In this document: piece after piece, positions 17,531 through 26,004 of the stretch | Layout of the letters: the number at the start of each line of letters is the position of its first letter | Numbering within the stretch: the first letter of the stretch is position 1 | Source: Sphaerimonospora cavernae | GTDB lineage: Bacteria; Actinomycetota; Actinomycetes; Streptosporangiales; Streptosporangiaceae | Reading direction: 5' to 3' | Assembly: GCF_042435035.1 (NCBI RefSeq) | Contig: NZ_JBHMQT010000014.1 | Location: 1 to 64,000 of the forward strand | DNA length: 64,000 nucleotides | Notes under the pieces: generated by a model | What the model saw: only the letters and a program-made list of their open reading frames with translations | Told to the model about the DNA's origin: nothing | Database searches by the model: none | Made by a program: the position numbers and the translations under genes

Positions 17531-18124
17531 TCAACCCTCCTGATCGTCTTCGTTGTCCATTTCCAAACCCTGCAGCGCCGCCCAGCGTGAGTCGATCTTC
17601 TCGTGTCGGTGGTCCGGGCCGGCCTCGGCCAGCCTGATCCCGCACTCCGCACAGAGCCCGAGGCAGGCATCCCCGCACACCGGGCTCAGCGGCAGCGCGA
17701 GCACCACCGCGTCACGGAATACCGGCTCGAGATCGAGCAACTCGCCGTCGAGGAACAGATCGTCCTCGCCACCCGCGTCTCCACCGGGAAACGCGGGATC
17801 CGCCGAGTAGAAGTAGAGCTCCTGGAAGTCGACCTCGATTTCCGAGGCCAACGGCTCCAGGCAACGCGAGCATTCTCCGCTGAGCTGAGCCCGCGCCGTG
17901 CCCGTGACGAGCACGCCCTCCATCACCGCCTCGAGCCGGAGGTCCAGCTCGACGTCGGCGTCCTTGGGAACGCCGATCATTCCGACCGCGAGATCCGCCG
18001 GTGCCGGGAGCGTCAGGTTCAACCTGCGCATGGACCCCGGTCGGCGTCCCAGGTCGTGAGTTGAGATCACCCAAGGGGCCCGGGGATCGAGGTTGTGCGC
18101 GGACATCCTGCTCTCGTTAGGCAT
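17531..18124 (-). CDS. DUF177 (YceD/Duf177) family protein, rRNA accumulation factor
   Basis: 197 residues. A central GECSRCLEPL and an acidic ELYFYSADPAF segment followed by LDLEPVFRDAVVLALPLSPVC and CAEC form the YceD family pattern of conserved Cys pairs. Family members are needed for large-subunit rRNA accumulation in other bacteria and plastids. ATG 18124 is the reported start; ATG 18106 (MSAHNLDPRAPWV) is a fair alternative. It is directly followed by rpmF. Confidence 0.88.
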   Translation of the reverse strand: MPNESRMSAHNLDPRAPWVISTHDLGRRPGSMRRLNLTLPAPADLAVGMIGVPKDADVELDLRLEAVMEGVLVTGTARAQLSGECSRCLEPLASEIEVDFQELYFYSADPAFPGGDAGGEDDLFLDGELLDLEPVFRDAVVLALPLSPVCGDACLGLCAECGIRLAEAGPDHRHEKIDSRWAALQGLEMDNEDDQEG

Positions 18125-18193
18125 GGCGAATCACCGCCGTCGTGCAAGGCTGAGAAGCAAGAATACCAGCCCCAGTCCTCGATCCGGCACCGC

Positions 18194-18670
18194 TCAGCTT
18201 CTCAGCCGTTCCATGAGCTGCTCACGCACGAGTTCCGGGACCAGGCCGGACACGTCCCCGCCATAGCGCGCGATCTCCTTCAGCCGGCTTGAGGACAGGA
18301 AGGAGTACTCGGGGTTGGTGGACATGAACAGCGTCTCGACGCCGGACATCCGGTAGTTGAGCTGAGCCATCTGCAACTCGTAGTCGAAGTCGCTGACCGC
18401 GCGCAGGCCCTTCACAATGGTCGGGATCTCCTGTCGGCGGCAGAAGTCGACCAGCAGACCGTGGAACTTCTCCACCCGGACGTTCCCGTACTCCTTGGTC
18501 ACCGCCTCGATCATCCTGATGCGTTCCTCGACGTCGAACAGCCCCCGCTTCTCGACGTTGACCCCGACAGCCACGACAACCTCGTCGTACAGCCGCGACG
18601 TGCGGCCGATGATGTCCAGATGTCCGTTCGTTACGGGGTCGAACGACCCCGGGCAGACGACGCGACGCAA
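18194..18670 (-). CDS. coaD: Phosphopantetheine adenylyltransferase
   Basis: 158 residues. Nucleotidyltransferase motif GSFDPVTNGHLDII near the N-terminus and SSSRLKEIARYGGDVSGLVP near the C-terminus. It makes dephospho-CoA from ATP and 4'-phosphopantetheine. The start is a TTG (18670) with GGGGGTG five nt upstream; the protein begins exactly where the family does (MRRVVCPGSFDP), so the rare start is credible. It follows rsmD by 15 nt. Confidence 0.95.
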   Translation of the reverse strand: MRRVVCPGSFDPVTNGHLDIIGRTSRLYDEVVVAVGVNVEKRGLFDVEERIRMIEAVTKEYGNVRVEKFHGLLVDFCRRQEIPTIVKGLRAVSDFDYELQMAQLNYRMSGVETLFMSTNPEYSFLSSSRLKEIARYGGDVSGLVPELVREQLMERLRS

Positions 18671-18685
18671 GGCGCACCCCCAGAT

Positions 18686-19255
18686 TTACGGGTTCCCGGC
18701 TGCGCGACCGTACCAAACGGCCGCTTCGCCGTATCGACGGACCCTGTCTTCCTCGAACCCCTGCGGCCACACCAGGCCCCTACCCCTGGACTCCCGTTCC
18801 ACCGCGACCAGTGCGCCATCCGCCAGCCAGCCGTTGTCCCGCAGCGCCTCGAGCACCCTGACGACGGCGTCGTCGGCGACCGAGTAGGGCGGATCGGCGA
18901 AGACGAAGTCGTACGGCTCCTCACACGGCCGGCTCACCACCCGCTCGGCCTTCTCCTGCCGGAGCACGGCGCCCGGCAGCCCCAGCGACGCGATGTTCTC
19001 CTTGATCGTCCGTACGGCCCTCGCCTCCGGCTCCACGAGCAGCGCGTGCGCCGCGCCCCTGCTGAGGCTCTCCAGGCCCACCGCCCCCGATCCGGCGTAC
19101 AGGTCGAGAACCCTGGCCCCCTCGAGCGAGCCGAGCACCGAGCCCACCGTGGCGAACAACGCCTCCCTCGTCCGGTCGCTCGTCGGCCGCGTCCCCCGTC
19201 CCGGGGGCACGGCGAGTCGGCGGCCTCCTGCGATCCCTGCGATCACCCGCGTCAC
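18686..19255 (-). CDS. rsmD: 16S rRNA (guanine966-N2)-methyltransferase
   Basis: 189 residues from GTG 19255. Starts VTRVIAGIAGGRRL, then RPTSDRTREALF, the SAM-binding VLDLYAGSGAVGLE and the catalytic FADPPY (DPPY). It methylates G966 of 16S rRNA. The frame stays open to 20224, but the sequence beyond the GTG is low-complexity antisense of recG. It forms a unit with coaD. Confidence 0.94.
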   Translation of the reverse strand: MTRVIAGIAGGRRLAVPPGRGTRPTSDRTREALFATVGSVLGSLEGARVLDLYAGSGAVGLESLSRGAAHALLVEPEARAVRTIKENIASLGLPGAVLRQEKAERVVSRPCEEPYDFVFADPPYSVADDAVVRVLEALRDNGWLADGALVAVERESRGRGLVWPQGFEEDRVRRYGEAAVWYGRAAGNP

Positions 19256-19450
19256 CCGTTCATTGTCCCGCCATCCGGCACCGGACGCGCGGTGAGTCAA
19301 GAGTGGGCAAGCGGCGGCGAGGAATGGGTAAGAGCGGTATCGCGCCGCCTCCCTCGTCCGCATGATGAGTTCTGCGGCCTTCAACGTGACCCAGGGGAAG
19401 GCCGGCCGACGTGATCGTGAGCCCTTCCGCACGTCGGCGCCCTCGGCACC

Positions 19451-19520
19451 TGACCCGGGGGTGGGCCCAGCCGGGGACGGCATTCGGGGGGAGGCCGTCC
19501 CAAGGCTGGGCCCTGGGTCA
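19451..19520. terminator. 70-bp interrupted inverted repeat between recG and rsmD
   Basis: Arms containing TGACCC, GGGCCCAGCC and GGGACGGC pair with their complements (GGCCGTCCC, GGCTGGGCCC, GGGTCA) around an 11-nt centre. It begins 14 nt after the recG stop on the minus strand. The T5 run that would complete a terminator lies on the plus-strand side (TCATTTTTGAGG), so it is best viewed as a bidirectional structure with an unusually long stem. Confidence 0.6.
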
Positions 19521-19533
19521 TTTTTGAGGTATG

Positions 19534-21708
19534 TCACGTTTTTTCGAGGAACTCCGCCTGCTCGCCGGCGACCAGCGCGTCGAGTTCGGCCCGCAGGACG
19601 GAAGATGCGGCCAGCTCGGGATCGGCGCCCAGCACCGCGACGGCCTCGGCCCGCGCCGTCTCGATCACGTCCTCGTCCTCCAGGAGCCGCAGCATCTTCA
19701 ACGAGGACTTGCGACCGGACTGCGCCACCCCGAGAACGTCGCCCTCCCGCCGCTGCTCCAGGTCCACCCGGGACAGCTCGAAGCCGTCCAGCGTCGCCGC
19801 CACCGCGTCGAGCCGCCTGCGCGCCTGGGTGGCCTCCGGCGCCTCGGTGACCAGCAGGCACAGGCCGGGCAGCCCGCCCCGGCCCACCCGTCCCCGGAGC
19901 TGATGGAGCTGGCTGACGCCGAACCGGTCGGCATCCATGATCACCATGGCCGACGAGTTGGGCACGTCGACGCCGACCTCGATGACCGTGGTCGCGACCA
20001 GCACATCCACCTCCCCCCGCGCGAAGGCTCCCATCACCGCGTCCTTGTCCTCCGGGGTGAGCTTGCCGTGCAGCGCCTCGACCCGCAGCCCCTGAAGCGG
20101 GCCCTGCGAGAGCAGCTCCGCCACGTCGAGCACGGCGAGCGGCGGCCGGCGCTCCCCCTCGCCCCCCTCGTCGTCCTTGGCGAGGTCGCCCTCGTCGCCC
20201 TCCTGGTCGCCGATCCTGGGGCACACCACGTACGCCTGCCGGCCCAGGCCGACCTCCTCCCGCACCCGTTCCCAGGCCCGGTCGAGGAAGTGCGGCTTCT
20301 CGGCCGCCGGGACGACGTGCGTCGTGATCGGGGCGCGGCCCGCCGGGAGCTGCGCCAGCGTGGACACCTCCAGGTCACCGAACACGGTCATGGCCACCGT
20401 GCGCGGGATCGGCGTGGCGGTCATGACGAGGACGTGGGGCCGCCCGCCCCCGCCCTTCTCGCGCAGCGCGTCACGCTGCTCGACCCCGAACCTGTGCTGC
20501 TCGTCGACCACCACCAGGCCGAGGTCGGCGAACTGCACGTGCTCCTGCAGCAGGGCATGGGTGCCGATGACGATCCCGGCCGCCCCGGAGGCCGCCTCGA
20601 GCAACGCGCTCCTGCGCGCGGCGGCGCCCATCGAACCGGTGAGCAGGGCCACCCCCGTCCCGCCGAACATGCCGCCGGTGCCGAGGTCGCCGAGCATCTT
20701 CCTGATCGACCGGTGATGCTGCTGGGCCAGCACCTCGGTCGGGGCGAGCAGCACGGCCTGGCCGCCGGAGTCGGCCACCTGGAGCATGGCGCGCAGCGCC
20801 ACCACGGTCTTGCCCGCGCCGACCTCGCCCTGCAGCAGCCGGTGCATGGGATGGTCCTCGGCCAGGTCGGCGGCGATCTCCGCACCGACCTGCCGCTGCC
20901 CCTCGGTGAGCTGGAACGGCAGCCTCCGGTCGAACTCGCTCAGCAGCCCGTCGTCCCGTCCGGGACGGGGCCGGGCCGGGGAGGCCGAGGCGGCCATCCT
21001 CCGCCGCACCAGTGCGGCCTGGAGCAGGAACGCCTCGTCGAACTTGAGCCGCCGTCTCGCCTGGGCGATCTCCTCCGGATCCCTCGGCCGGTGGATCTGG
21101 CGCAGCGCCGCCTCCAGGGTGGACAGCCCGTGCCGCCGCCGCATCTCTTCCGGGATCGGGTCGTCGAGGCTGAGCACGTCGAGCACGGTGCGCACGGCTC
21201 GGGCGATCTTCCAGCTGGCCAGGCCGTGCGCTGAGGGATAGATCGGCACCGGTACGTTCGCGAACTCCTCGGCGGTCGCGTCCGTCTCGTCGAACGACTC
21301 GTACTCGGGATGGGTGAGCGACACCCGCCTGGTCCGCGAGGTGCGGAAGACGTTGACCTTGCCGGAGAACATCGCCTCGGTGCCCGGCCTCAGCCGCTGC
21401 TCCGCCGCGTGCGCCCCCTTGCCGAAGAAGGCGAGGTGCAGCTTGTCCCTGCCGTCGGTCACCTCGACGTCCAGCCAGGTGCCCTGCCGGTTCTTCATGG
21501 GACGGCGCATCGCCGCCGACACCCGCGCGACGACGGTCGCGTGGTCGTCGTGCTCAAGCGAGGAGATCGGCGTCAGCTCGCCGCGCCGCGCGTAGCGCCT
21601 CGGATAGTGCCGCAGCAACTCGCCCACCGTGGAGATGCCCAGCGCGGCCTCCAGCGGGGACGCCGTACGGCCCAGCGCCCGCTTGAGCGGCTCATCGAAG
21701 CTCGTCAC
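19534..21708 (-). CDS. recG: ATP-dependent DNA helicase RecG
   Basis: 724 residues. N-terminal wedge/OB region (RHYPRRYARRGEL), Walker A GEVGAGKT, DEQH box (VVVDEQHRFGVEQR), TATPIPRT, and the C-terminal motif VI QLHQLRGRVGRGG. RecG remodels stalled forks and Holliday junctions. GTG 21708 (VTSFDEPLKRAL) chosen by family start; the longer frame is intergenic. A charged insertion GDQEGDEGDLAKDDEGGEGE lies between helicase motifs. Divergent from rpmB. Confidence 0.96.
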   Translation of the reverse strand: MTSFDEPLKRALGRTASPLEAALGISTVGELLRHYPRRYARRGELTPISSLEHDDHATVVARVSAAMRRPMKNRQGTWLDVEVTDGRDKLHLAFFGKGAHAAEQRLRPGTEAMFSGKVNVFRTSRTRRVSLTHPEYESFDETDATAEEFANVPVPIYPSAHGLASWKIARAVRTVLDVLSLDDPIPEEMRRRHGLSTLEAALRQIHRPRDPEEIAQARRRLKFDEAFLLQAALVRRRMAASASPARPRPGRDDGLLSEFDRRLPFQLTEGQRQVGAEIAADLAEDHPMHRLLQGEVGAGKTVVALRAMLQVADSGGQAVLLAPTEVLAQQHHRSIRKMLGDLGTGGMFGGTGVALLTGSMGAAARRSALLEAASGAAGIVIGTHALLQEHVQFADLGLVVVDEQHRFGVEQRDALREKGGGGRPHVLVMTATPIPRTVAMTVFGDLEVSTLAQLPAGRAPITTHVVPAAEKPHFLDRAWERVREEVGLGRQAYVVCPRIGDQEGDEGDLAKDDEGGEGERRPPLAVLDVAELLSQGPLQGLRVEALHGKLTPEDKDAVMGAFARGEVDVLVATTVIEVGVDVPNSSAMVIMDADRFGVSQLHQLRGRVGRGGLPGLCLLVTEAPEATQARRRLDAVAATLDGFELSRVDLEQRREGDVLGVAQSGRKSSLKMLRLLEDEDVIETARAEAVAVLGADPELAASSVLRAELDALVAGEQAEFLEKT

Positions 21709-21960
21709 GCCACCAATTTCTACCCCGGCTCCCCGACATTCCGGCGCACCGCGTCCGCTTCCCGGTGCTCGTGCACGCCGTCGTCTCCGATGCGCTAGCG
21801 TGGGCAGGTACGAGATTTCGGGTTCGCCGGGCCACTCTGTTTGGCGTGTACCTCCGGGCATCGGATATTCTTGTGCGGCCAGCCGGTTGTTCCCGGCATT
21901 GCTCGGACGAGCCGTTGCAGCGGCGCCGGGCCGATCGACTGAATCAAAGGAGCGATTACC

Positions 21961-22146
21961 GTGGCCTCCGTCTGCGACGTCTGCGCGAAGAAGCCGATTT
22001 TCGGCAACAACATCTCGCACTCGCACCGCCGTACCCGCCGCCGCTGGAACCCCAACATCCAGACCGTGCGTGCGGTGATCAACGGCACGCCGAAGCGCAT
22101 GAACGTGTGCACCTCCTGCATCAAGGCAGGCAAGGTCTCCCGCTAG
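21961..22146 (+). CDS. rpmB: 50S ribosomal protein L28
   Basis: 61 residues, CDVC near the start and CTSC near the end (zinc-binding C+ paralogue) around HSHRRTRRRWNPNIQ. GTG start with AAAGGAG nine nt upstream. Followed by a strong terminator. Genomes of this group often hold a second, zinc-independent copy elsewhere. Confidence 0.95.
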   Translation: MASVCDVCAKKPIFGNNISHSHRRTRRRWNPNIQTVRAVINGTPKRMNVCTSCIKAGKVSR

Positions 22147-22161
22147 ACCACACCTCCGCCG

Positions 22162-22196
22162 AGCCCGTCACCTCTCCATGAGAGTGACGGGCTTTC
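22162..22196 (+). terminator. Terminator after rpmB
   Basis: AGCCCGTCAC...GTGACGGGCT, about 13 bp with one bulge, followed by TTTCG. Confidence 0.8.
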
Positions 22197-22409
22197 GCGT
22201 CTCCGAGCTCCCCAGCTCATCCGCAGTGGAAGAAAACCACTCCCACCAGCGATTCCGGCGGGCGATCGCGAATCTCAACACGGAACGTGTCCACCTATCA
22301 TCACTCCGTGTCTATCACTCTTTCCCCGCCCGCGAGTGCGGCCGACGTCCACCGGGACCGCGAGATGCCAGGCCTCGGCATGGTCCTCTCAGTCAGGCCT
22401 GCCGAGGTT

Positions 22410-22440
22410 TACGGCGATCCGCCTGGTTATACTGACGGTA
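22410..22440 (+). promoter_or_regulatory. Promoter of the VapBC-like pair, leaderless
   Basis: A consensus-like -10 TATACT (22428-22433) lies 6 nt before the antitoxin ATG with no ribosome-binding sequence between. Transcription would thus begin at or next to the start codon. A weaker -35 (GGTTTA) is 16 nt upstream. Confidence 0.5.
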
Positions 22441-22712
22441 TGACCAAGAAGATCGGCATCAGCCTGCCCGATGACCTGTACGACTGGATGCAGTCCCAGG
22501 TCGCTGCCGGCGAGGCCGACTCCATCTCCGGTCTGATCACCAGGATCGTCGCAACCCATCGCCAGCGAATGGAGTTGGCCGCTCTCGTCGCCGATCTCGA
22601 GGCGGAGTTCGGCGAGGCCACACCCGAGGAAATGGCCTGGGTCGACCGGGCGATGGCCCTGGCAACGGCCGTCGCCAACGGTGAGCCGCTGCCGAACGAC
22701 GAGGCGGCGTGA
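22440..22712 (+). CDS. Ribbon-helix-helix antitoxin (VapB/CopG-like)
   Basis: 90 residues. The N-terminus MTKKIGISLPDDLYDWMQSQ is a typical ribbon-helix-helix strand plus helix; the C-terminal part is acidic (EAEFGEATPEEMAW) and would wrap the toxin. The pair regulates its own promoter in such systems. ATG 22440 chosen; the longer frame from 22287 is not supported. The toxin gene follows after 1 nt. Confidence 0.8.
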   Translation: MTKKIGISLPDDLYDWMQSQVAAGEADSISGLITRIVATHRQRMELAALVADLEAEFGEATPEEMAWVDRAMALATAVANGEPLPNDEAA

Positions 22713-22713
22713 C

Positions 22714-23133
22714 ATGATCCGTTCACCACGTTACGTCTTCGACACGGGCGCTCTCATCCAGCTCGAGCGCGGCGACCGCCGGCTGCGGGAGATTTTGAAG
22801 CGGGTAACGAAGGCAGAAGCCGAAGCCATCATCCCCCAGACCGTCATCGCGGAGGTCTGGCGGGGAGGCCCGCGCCAGGCTCGGGTGGCGGCGCTGTTGA
22901 AGCTGGCCGACGATGCCAGTGCGGAAGCGGTCTCCATCGACGAACTGACGCCCGAACGATCCCGTCAGATCGGCAAGAAGATCGGTGAGTCCGGCCACGA
23001 CGACATCGTCGACGTGAACGTCGCCCTCTCGGCACGGGACGTCAGAAGCGGGCAGCTCCGGGCGACCGTTCTCACCGCTGATCGAAACGATCTCCTCAAG
23101 GTGGACGGCGCACTGGCCATCATCGACGTCTGA
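22714..23133 (+). CDS. PIN-domain ribonuclease toxin (VapC-like)
   Basis: 139 residues. PIN-domain acidic residues are visible at D10 (YVFDTGALIQLE), E47 (VIAEVWRGG) and the D96-D100 cluster (GHDDIVDVN), then TADRNDL. VapC toxins cleave tRNA or rRNA in the absence of antitoxin. It starts 1 nt after the antitoxin stop, giving tight coupling, and is followed by a hairpin shared with convergent thiD. The module interrupts the conserved recG/rpmB-thiD neighbourhood, suggesting acquisition. Confidence 0.85.
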   Translation: MIRSPRYVFDTGALIQLERGDRRLREILKRVTKAEAEAIIPQTVIAEVWRGGPRQARVAALLKLADDASAEAVSIDELTPERSRQIGKKIGESGHDDIVDVNVALSARDVRSGQLRATVLTADRNDLLKVDGALAIIDV

Positions 23134-23150
23134 TCCCGCAGATGGCTGAG

Positions 23151-23186
23151 GAGCCCGTCACCGGCTTCCGGTGGCGGGCTCTCTCT
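23151..23186. terminator. Bidirectional terminator between vapC-like gene and thiD
   Basis: GAGCCCGTCACCGG-CTT-CCGGTGGCGGGCTC, 14 bp, then TCTCTT. Shares the 12-mer GAGCCCGTCACC with the rpmB terminator 1 kb upstream. Confidence 0.75.
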
Positions 23187-23194
23187 TGCTGCGG

Positions 23195-23986
23195 TTATCG
23201 CCAGCGCCAGGCGTGGTCGACGGGGCCGATGCCGTCCCCGAGGGGGAAACCCCTGGCGATGGCGCCGGTGACGTAGTCCTTGGCCTGCCGTACCGCACCG
23301 GGCACGTCCTCCCCGAGGGCGAGGTAGGAGGCGATGGCAGAAGCAAGAGTGCAGCCCGTCCCGTGGGTGTGCCGGTTGTCGAGCCGCTCGGCGGCGAACC
23401 GGTGGGTGGTGGTGCCGTCGGTGAGCAGGTCGACCGGCTCACCGGGGAGGTGGCCACCCTTGACGAGCGCCCACTTGGGGCCCAGGGCCAGTATGGCCTC
23501 CGCCGCCCGGGGCAGGTCGTCCTCGTCCTCGACCTTCACGCCGGTGAGCTGCTCGACCTCCCACAGGTTGGGGGTGACGACGGTGGCGGTCGGCAGCAGA
23601 CGGGCCTTGACGGTCTCGACCGCCTCCGCGGCGAGCAGGCTGTCGCCGTGCTTGGAGACGCCGACCGGGTCGACCACCACCGGCGCCGCCACACCCGCGA
23701 GGACCTCGGCGACGGTCTCCACCAGCGGGATGGAAGCCAGCATGCCCGTCTTGATCGCCTGTGCTCCGATATCGCCGAGCACCGAGTCAAGCTGGGCCCG
23801 TACGGCCTCCGGCGGCAGCTCCCAGTAGCCCTGCACACCCAGCGAGTTCTGCGCGGTCACCGCGGAGATCACGCTCATGCCGTGCACACCGAGGGCCAGC
23901 ATCGTCTTGAGGTCCGCCTGGATCCCGGCGCCCCCACCGGAGTCCGAACCCGCGACCGTCAACACGAGCGGAGGTGTCGTCGTCAT
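23195..23986 (-). CDS. thiD: Hydroxymethylpyrimidine/phosphomethylpyrimidine kinase
   Basis: 263 residues. N-terminal TVAGSDSGGGAGIQADLKT, central VVVDPVGVSKHGDSLL and the anion hole NRHTHGTGCTLASAIA are the ThiD hallmarks (ribokinase fold). It phosphorylates HMP and HMP-P for thiamine synthesis. ATG 23986 follows AAGGATGGGGGC. thiL lies about 3.1 kb upstream in the same direction; in related genomes the two are closer, and the island at 24.3-26.8 kb separates them. No TPP riboswitch was found. Confidence 0.93.
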   Translation of the reverse strand: MTTTPPLVLTVAGSDSGGGAGIQADLKTMLALGVHGMSVISAVTAQNSLGVQGYWELPPEAVRAQLDSVLGDIGAQAIKTGMLASIPLVETVAEVLAGVAAPVVVDPVGVSKHGDSLLAAEAVETVKARLLPTATVVTPNLWEVEQLTGVKVEDEDDLPRAAEAILALGPKWALVKGGHLPGEPVDLLTDGTTTHRFAAERLDNRHTHGTGCTLASAIASYLALGEDVPGAVRQAKDYVTGAIARGFPLGDGIGPVDHAWRWR

Positions 23987-24310
23987 GCCCCCATCCTTCC
24001 AAAACCTGACCAAGCACGATAGCTACCCCAGGACGCCGACACTCTCGGCGGGGGGCGAGAACATAGCGCTGGAAAAGACCAGCAAACGCTCTGATCAGCC
24101 CGCACGCCTCATCGAGGGACAATGCACCATGAGACGGCGCGAAGCCATCACCGAACTCGAAACCGCCTATCCGGTGAGGATCACAAGCTCGCAACGGAGT
24201 CCTTCAGTCTGGGGAGCACGTCAAACGCTTGCCCTTCTTGGTCGTCCGGTGCGGGCTGCTGAGCAGCTCCTACATCCCGACCGAGCAGACCGGGAGGTGT
24301 GGTACGGCTG
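23987..24310. other. Intergenic region without recognisable gene
   Basis: 324 bp upstream of thiD. No convincing ORF, TPP-riboswitch core or terminator is visible; GC content is slightly lower than in the neighbouring genes. Confidence 0.5.
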
Positions 24311-25288
24311 TCACACACGCGGCAGGCAGTCGGTCTGTCCGGTGGCGGAGACGTTCTGGCCGACCATGTCCAGACGGGCGCTCGCTCGCACACATCCCAT
24401 ACCGGTGAGGAGCAGGTTTCCGTAGGTGGAGTCGATGTGACCCATTTTCCAAATGCTCTTCGTGTTGTCGGCTGGGCGGACGCCTTCAACGGTGAGCTGG
24501 CCGACCGTGGTGTCGTCGGGATCGGGGTTGAGCCCGGGCGTGGGATAGAACCAGGGCCAGGCCCCGGCACAACGTGCTGAGTACAGCAGGCTGATCGTGC
24601 CCACTGTGATGCCTGCGGGAAGGCGCCGCCCGCGAAGTTGTGCAGTGCGCTGGAGCAGGACCGGAGCGGAGGTGAGGACGACCTTGTCCGTGTGGCATCC
24701 GGCGATCGTCGGGTCCGTACCATCCAGGACGCGTGGCATTGACGCTGCGGCTGAGGGTGAGACCTGCGCCGTGACCGCGTGAGGGGACGACGAGGAGATC
24801 ATCAGTGCGGCCGAGATCGCGACTCCGGTCGCCGCCGCGCTGGCGATCGCCCATGGCCAGGCGCGCCGCCTACGGCCGCCTGCGCTCTCGTCATGGACCA
24901 GCGCGAAACCGGCGGCGATCCGGTTTTCGCCGACTGGTTCATCCATGGCGAGTTGGCCATGCTTCACCGGCACAGGCAGCAGGATCGTGATGGGCACCAG
25001 GGCGCCACCTTGCCGGTCCGCATCGCCGGAGTCGCTAACGGCGGCGACCGCCTGCATCCATCGCTCCCGCCAGCGGGGCCAGTCGCCCTCGCAGACGAGC
25101 ACAAAATTCCGCACCACTTTCTCCGAAGGCAACTGATACCCCGCCACCGCTGCGGCGAGCGCGCTCTTGGACACGTCGCACCGGCGAGCCATCTTCCAAA
25201 AAGGGGGCTCACCTGCGGCGGCGCGCAGCGCCCGTAGCTCACAGGCGAATCGTTCGACCGGTCCCTCATTCGGATCCAGAGCCCGCAT
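24311..25288 (-). CDS. HTH-transmembrane-DUF2690 protein, putative membrane-tethered regulator
   Basis: 325 residues. Residues about 8-80 form an XRE-like helix-turn-helix region (GPVERFACELRALRAAAG...SKSALAAAVAGYQLPS) of the actinobacterial kind. One membrane span at 144-165 is preceded by GGRRRRAW. The external C-terminal part (about 192-290) holds a DUF2690-like domain (GCHTDKVVL, SLLYSARCAGAWPWF). This is a one-component sensor layout: DNA binding inside, small Cys-containing domain outside. It is divergent from a small secreted SH3b-type protein, with four TTGGACAA-type boxes between. Ligand unknown. Confidence 0.75.
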   Translation of the reverse strand: MRALDPNEGPVERFACELRALRAAAGEPPFWKMARRCDVSKSALAAAVAGYQLPSEKVVRNFVLVCEGDWPRWRERWMQAVAAVSDSGDADRQGGALVPITILLPVPVKHGQLAMDEPVGENRIAAGFALVHDESAGGRRRRAWPWAIASAAATGVAISAALMISSSSPHAVTAQVSPSAAASMPRVLDGTDPTIAGCHTDKVVLTSAPVLLQRTAQLRGRRLPAGITVGTISLLYSARCAGAWPWFYPTPGLNPDPDDTTVGQLTVEGVRPADNTKSIWKMGHIDSTYGNLLLTGMGCVRASARLDMVGQNVSATGQTDCLPRV

Positions 25289-25322
25289 GCGCCGTCCGAT
25301 GGCTCACCCCTCCTTGACAAGG

Positions 25323-25393
25323 TGGACAACTATGTTTCGCGTATTTGGACAATGCTCTGCAGTGAATTGTCCAGATCACTTCAGTTTGGACAA
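25323..25393. promoter_or_regulatory. Four TTGGACAA-type boxes in a divergent promoter region
   Basis: Boxes at 25323-25330 (TGGACAAC), 25345-25352 (TTGGACAA), 25367-25374 (inverted, TTGTCCAG) and 25386-25393 (TTGGACAA) lie about 19-22 bp apart, i.e. on nearly the same helix face. They sit between the HTH-DUF2690 gene and the secreted-protein gene, as expected for operators of the HTH protein. Confidence 0.55.
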
Positions 25394-25443
25394 TTCGCCA
25401 CATAGAAGGATCTCGTAATGTCCTCGAACAGGGAAGGCCCAGG

Positions 25444-25803
25444 ATGAAGAAACTCGCCCTAGCTCTCGGACTGGCTGGCAGCATGGCAATGACGCTGTGC
25501 GTGACGTCGTCGCCGACCTCCGCTACCGCAACCGTCCAGCCGGGCTGGTGTGGCTGGACGCCCGCCAATAACAGCAACATCCTCGCCCGTGTCTACGTCG
25601 GACCCGTGAACATCCGAACCGGACAGGGAACCGACTGCAACGTCATCAGTCAGGCGCAGGAGGGCGACTGGGTGTGGCTGCACTGCCAGGTCATCAACGG
25701 TGGCGGGGAGCGCTGGTTCTACCTCTGGGACTCGGCCAACGGCAAGACCGGCTGGGTCAAGGCGGGGGCCGTCGAACGTCCGTTTGATCCTCGCACCTGC
25801 TGA
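25444..25803 (+). CDS. Small secreted SH3b-like protein
   Basis: 119 residues with a clear signal peptide (MKKLALALGLAGSMAM...; cleavage probably after SATA near residue 29). The mature part reads ARVYVGPVNIRTGQGTDCNV...GDWVWLHCQVINGGGERWFYLW...TGWVKAGAV, the pattern of a bacterial SH3 domain with NIRTGQ and GWV strands. Four Cys could form disulfides. Such domains bind cell-wall or peptide ligands. GGAAGGCCCAGG precedes the ATG. Divergent from the HTH-DUF2690 gene, probably regulated by it. Confidence 0.75.
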   Translation: MKKLALALGLAGSMAMTLCVTSSPTSATATVQPGWCGWTPANNSNILARVYVGPVNIRTGQGTDCNVISQAQEGDWVWLHCQVINGGGERWFYLWDSANGKTGWVKAGAVERPFDPRTC

Positions 25804-25851
25804 CCCGTTCACTCCCGCACCCCCTTCTCGGCCCGCCGGCCGCACGCGCTC

Positions 25852-26004
25852 ATGCCGATGTCTCCTGACGGCGGGGCTCACTGCCATCCTGACGTCGGCG
25901 TCCCGGCGCGCGCGGCCGGCGGGTGCGTCAACAAGTCGCAGAACGGCTGGAAGATCAGCCTATGCGCCGGTAAGGGGCTCTTCGCGGCTGAACAGATGCC
26001 GTGA
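25852..26004 (+). pseudogene. Short Cys-containing ORF, possible remnant of a secreted protein
   Basis: 50 codons, MPMSPDGGAHCH at the start and NGWKISLCAGKGLF near the end. No signal peptide and no ribosome-binding site, so more likely a decayed tail of a protein than a working gene. It abuts the HTH remnant. Confidence 0.3.

Noticed and set aside
18686..20224. Long N-terminal extension of rsmD
   Set aside because: Beyond GTG 19255 the sequence is antisense-phase of recG and the 70-bp inverted repeat; the family starts at VTRVIAG.
23987..24310. Possible TPP riboswitch before thiD, and likewise before thiL
   Set aside because: The conserved CUGAGA and GAACCUGAU-type cores were not found on either strand.
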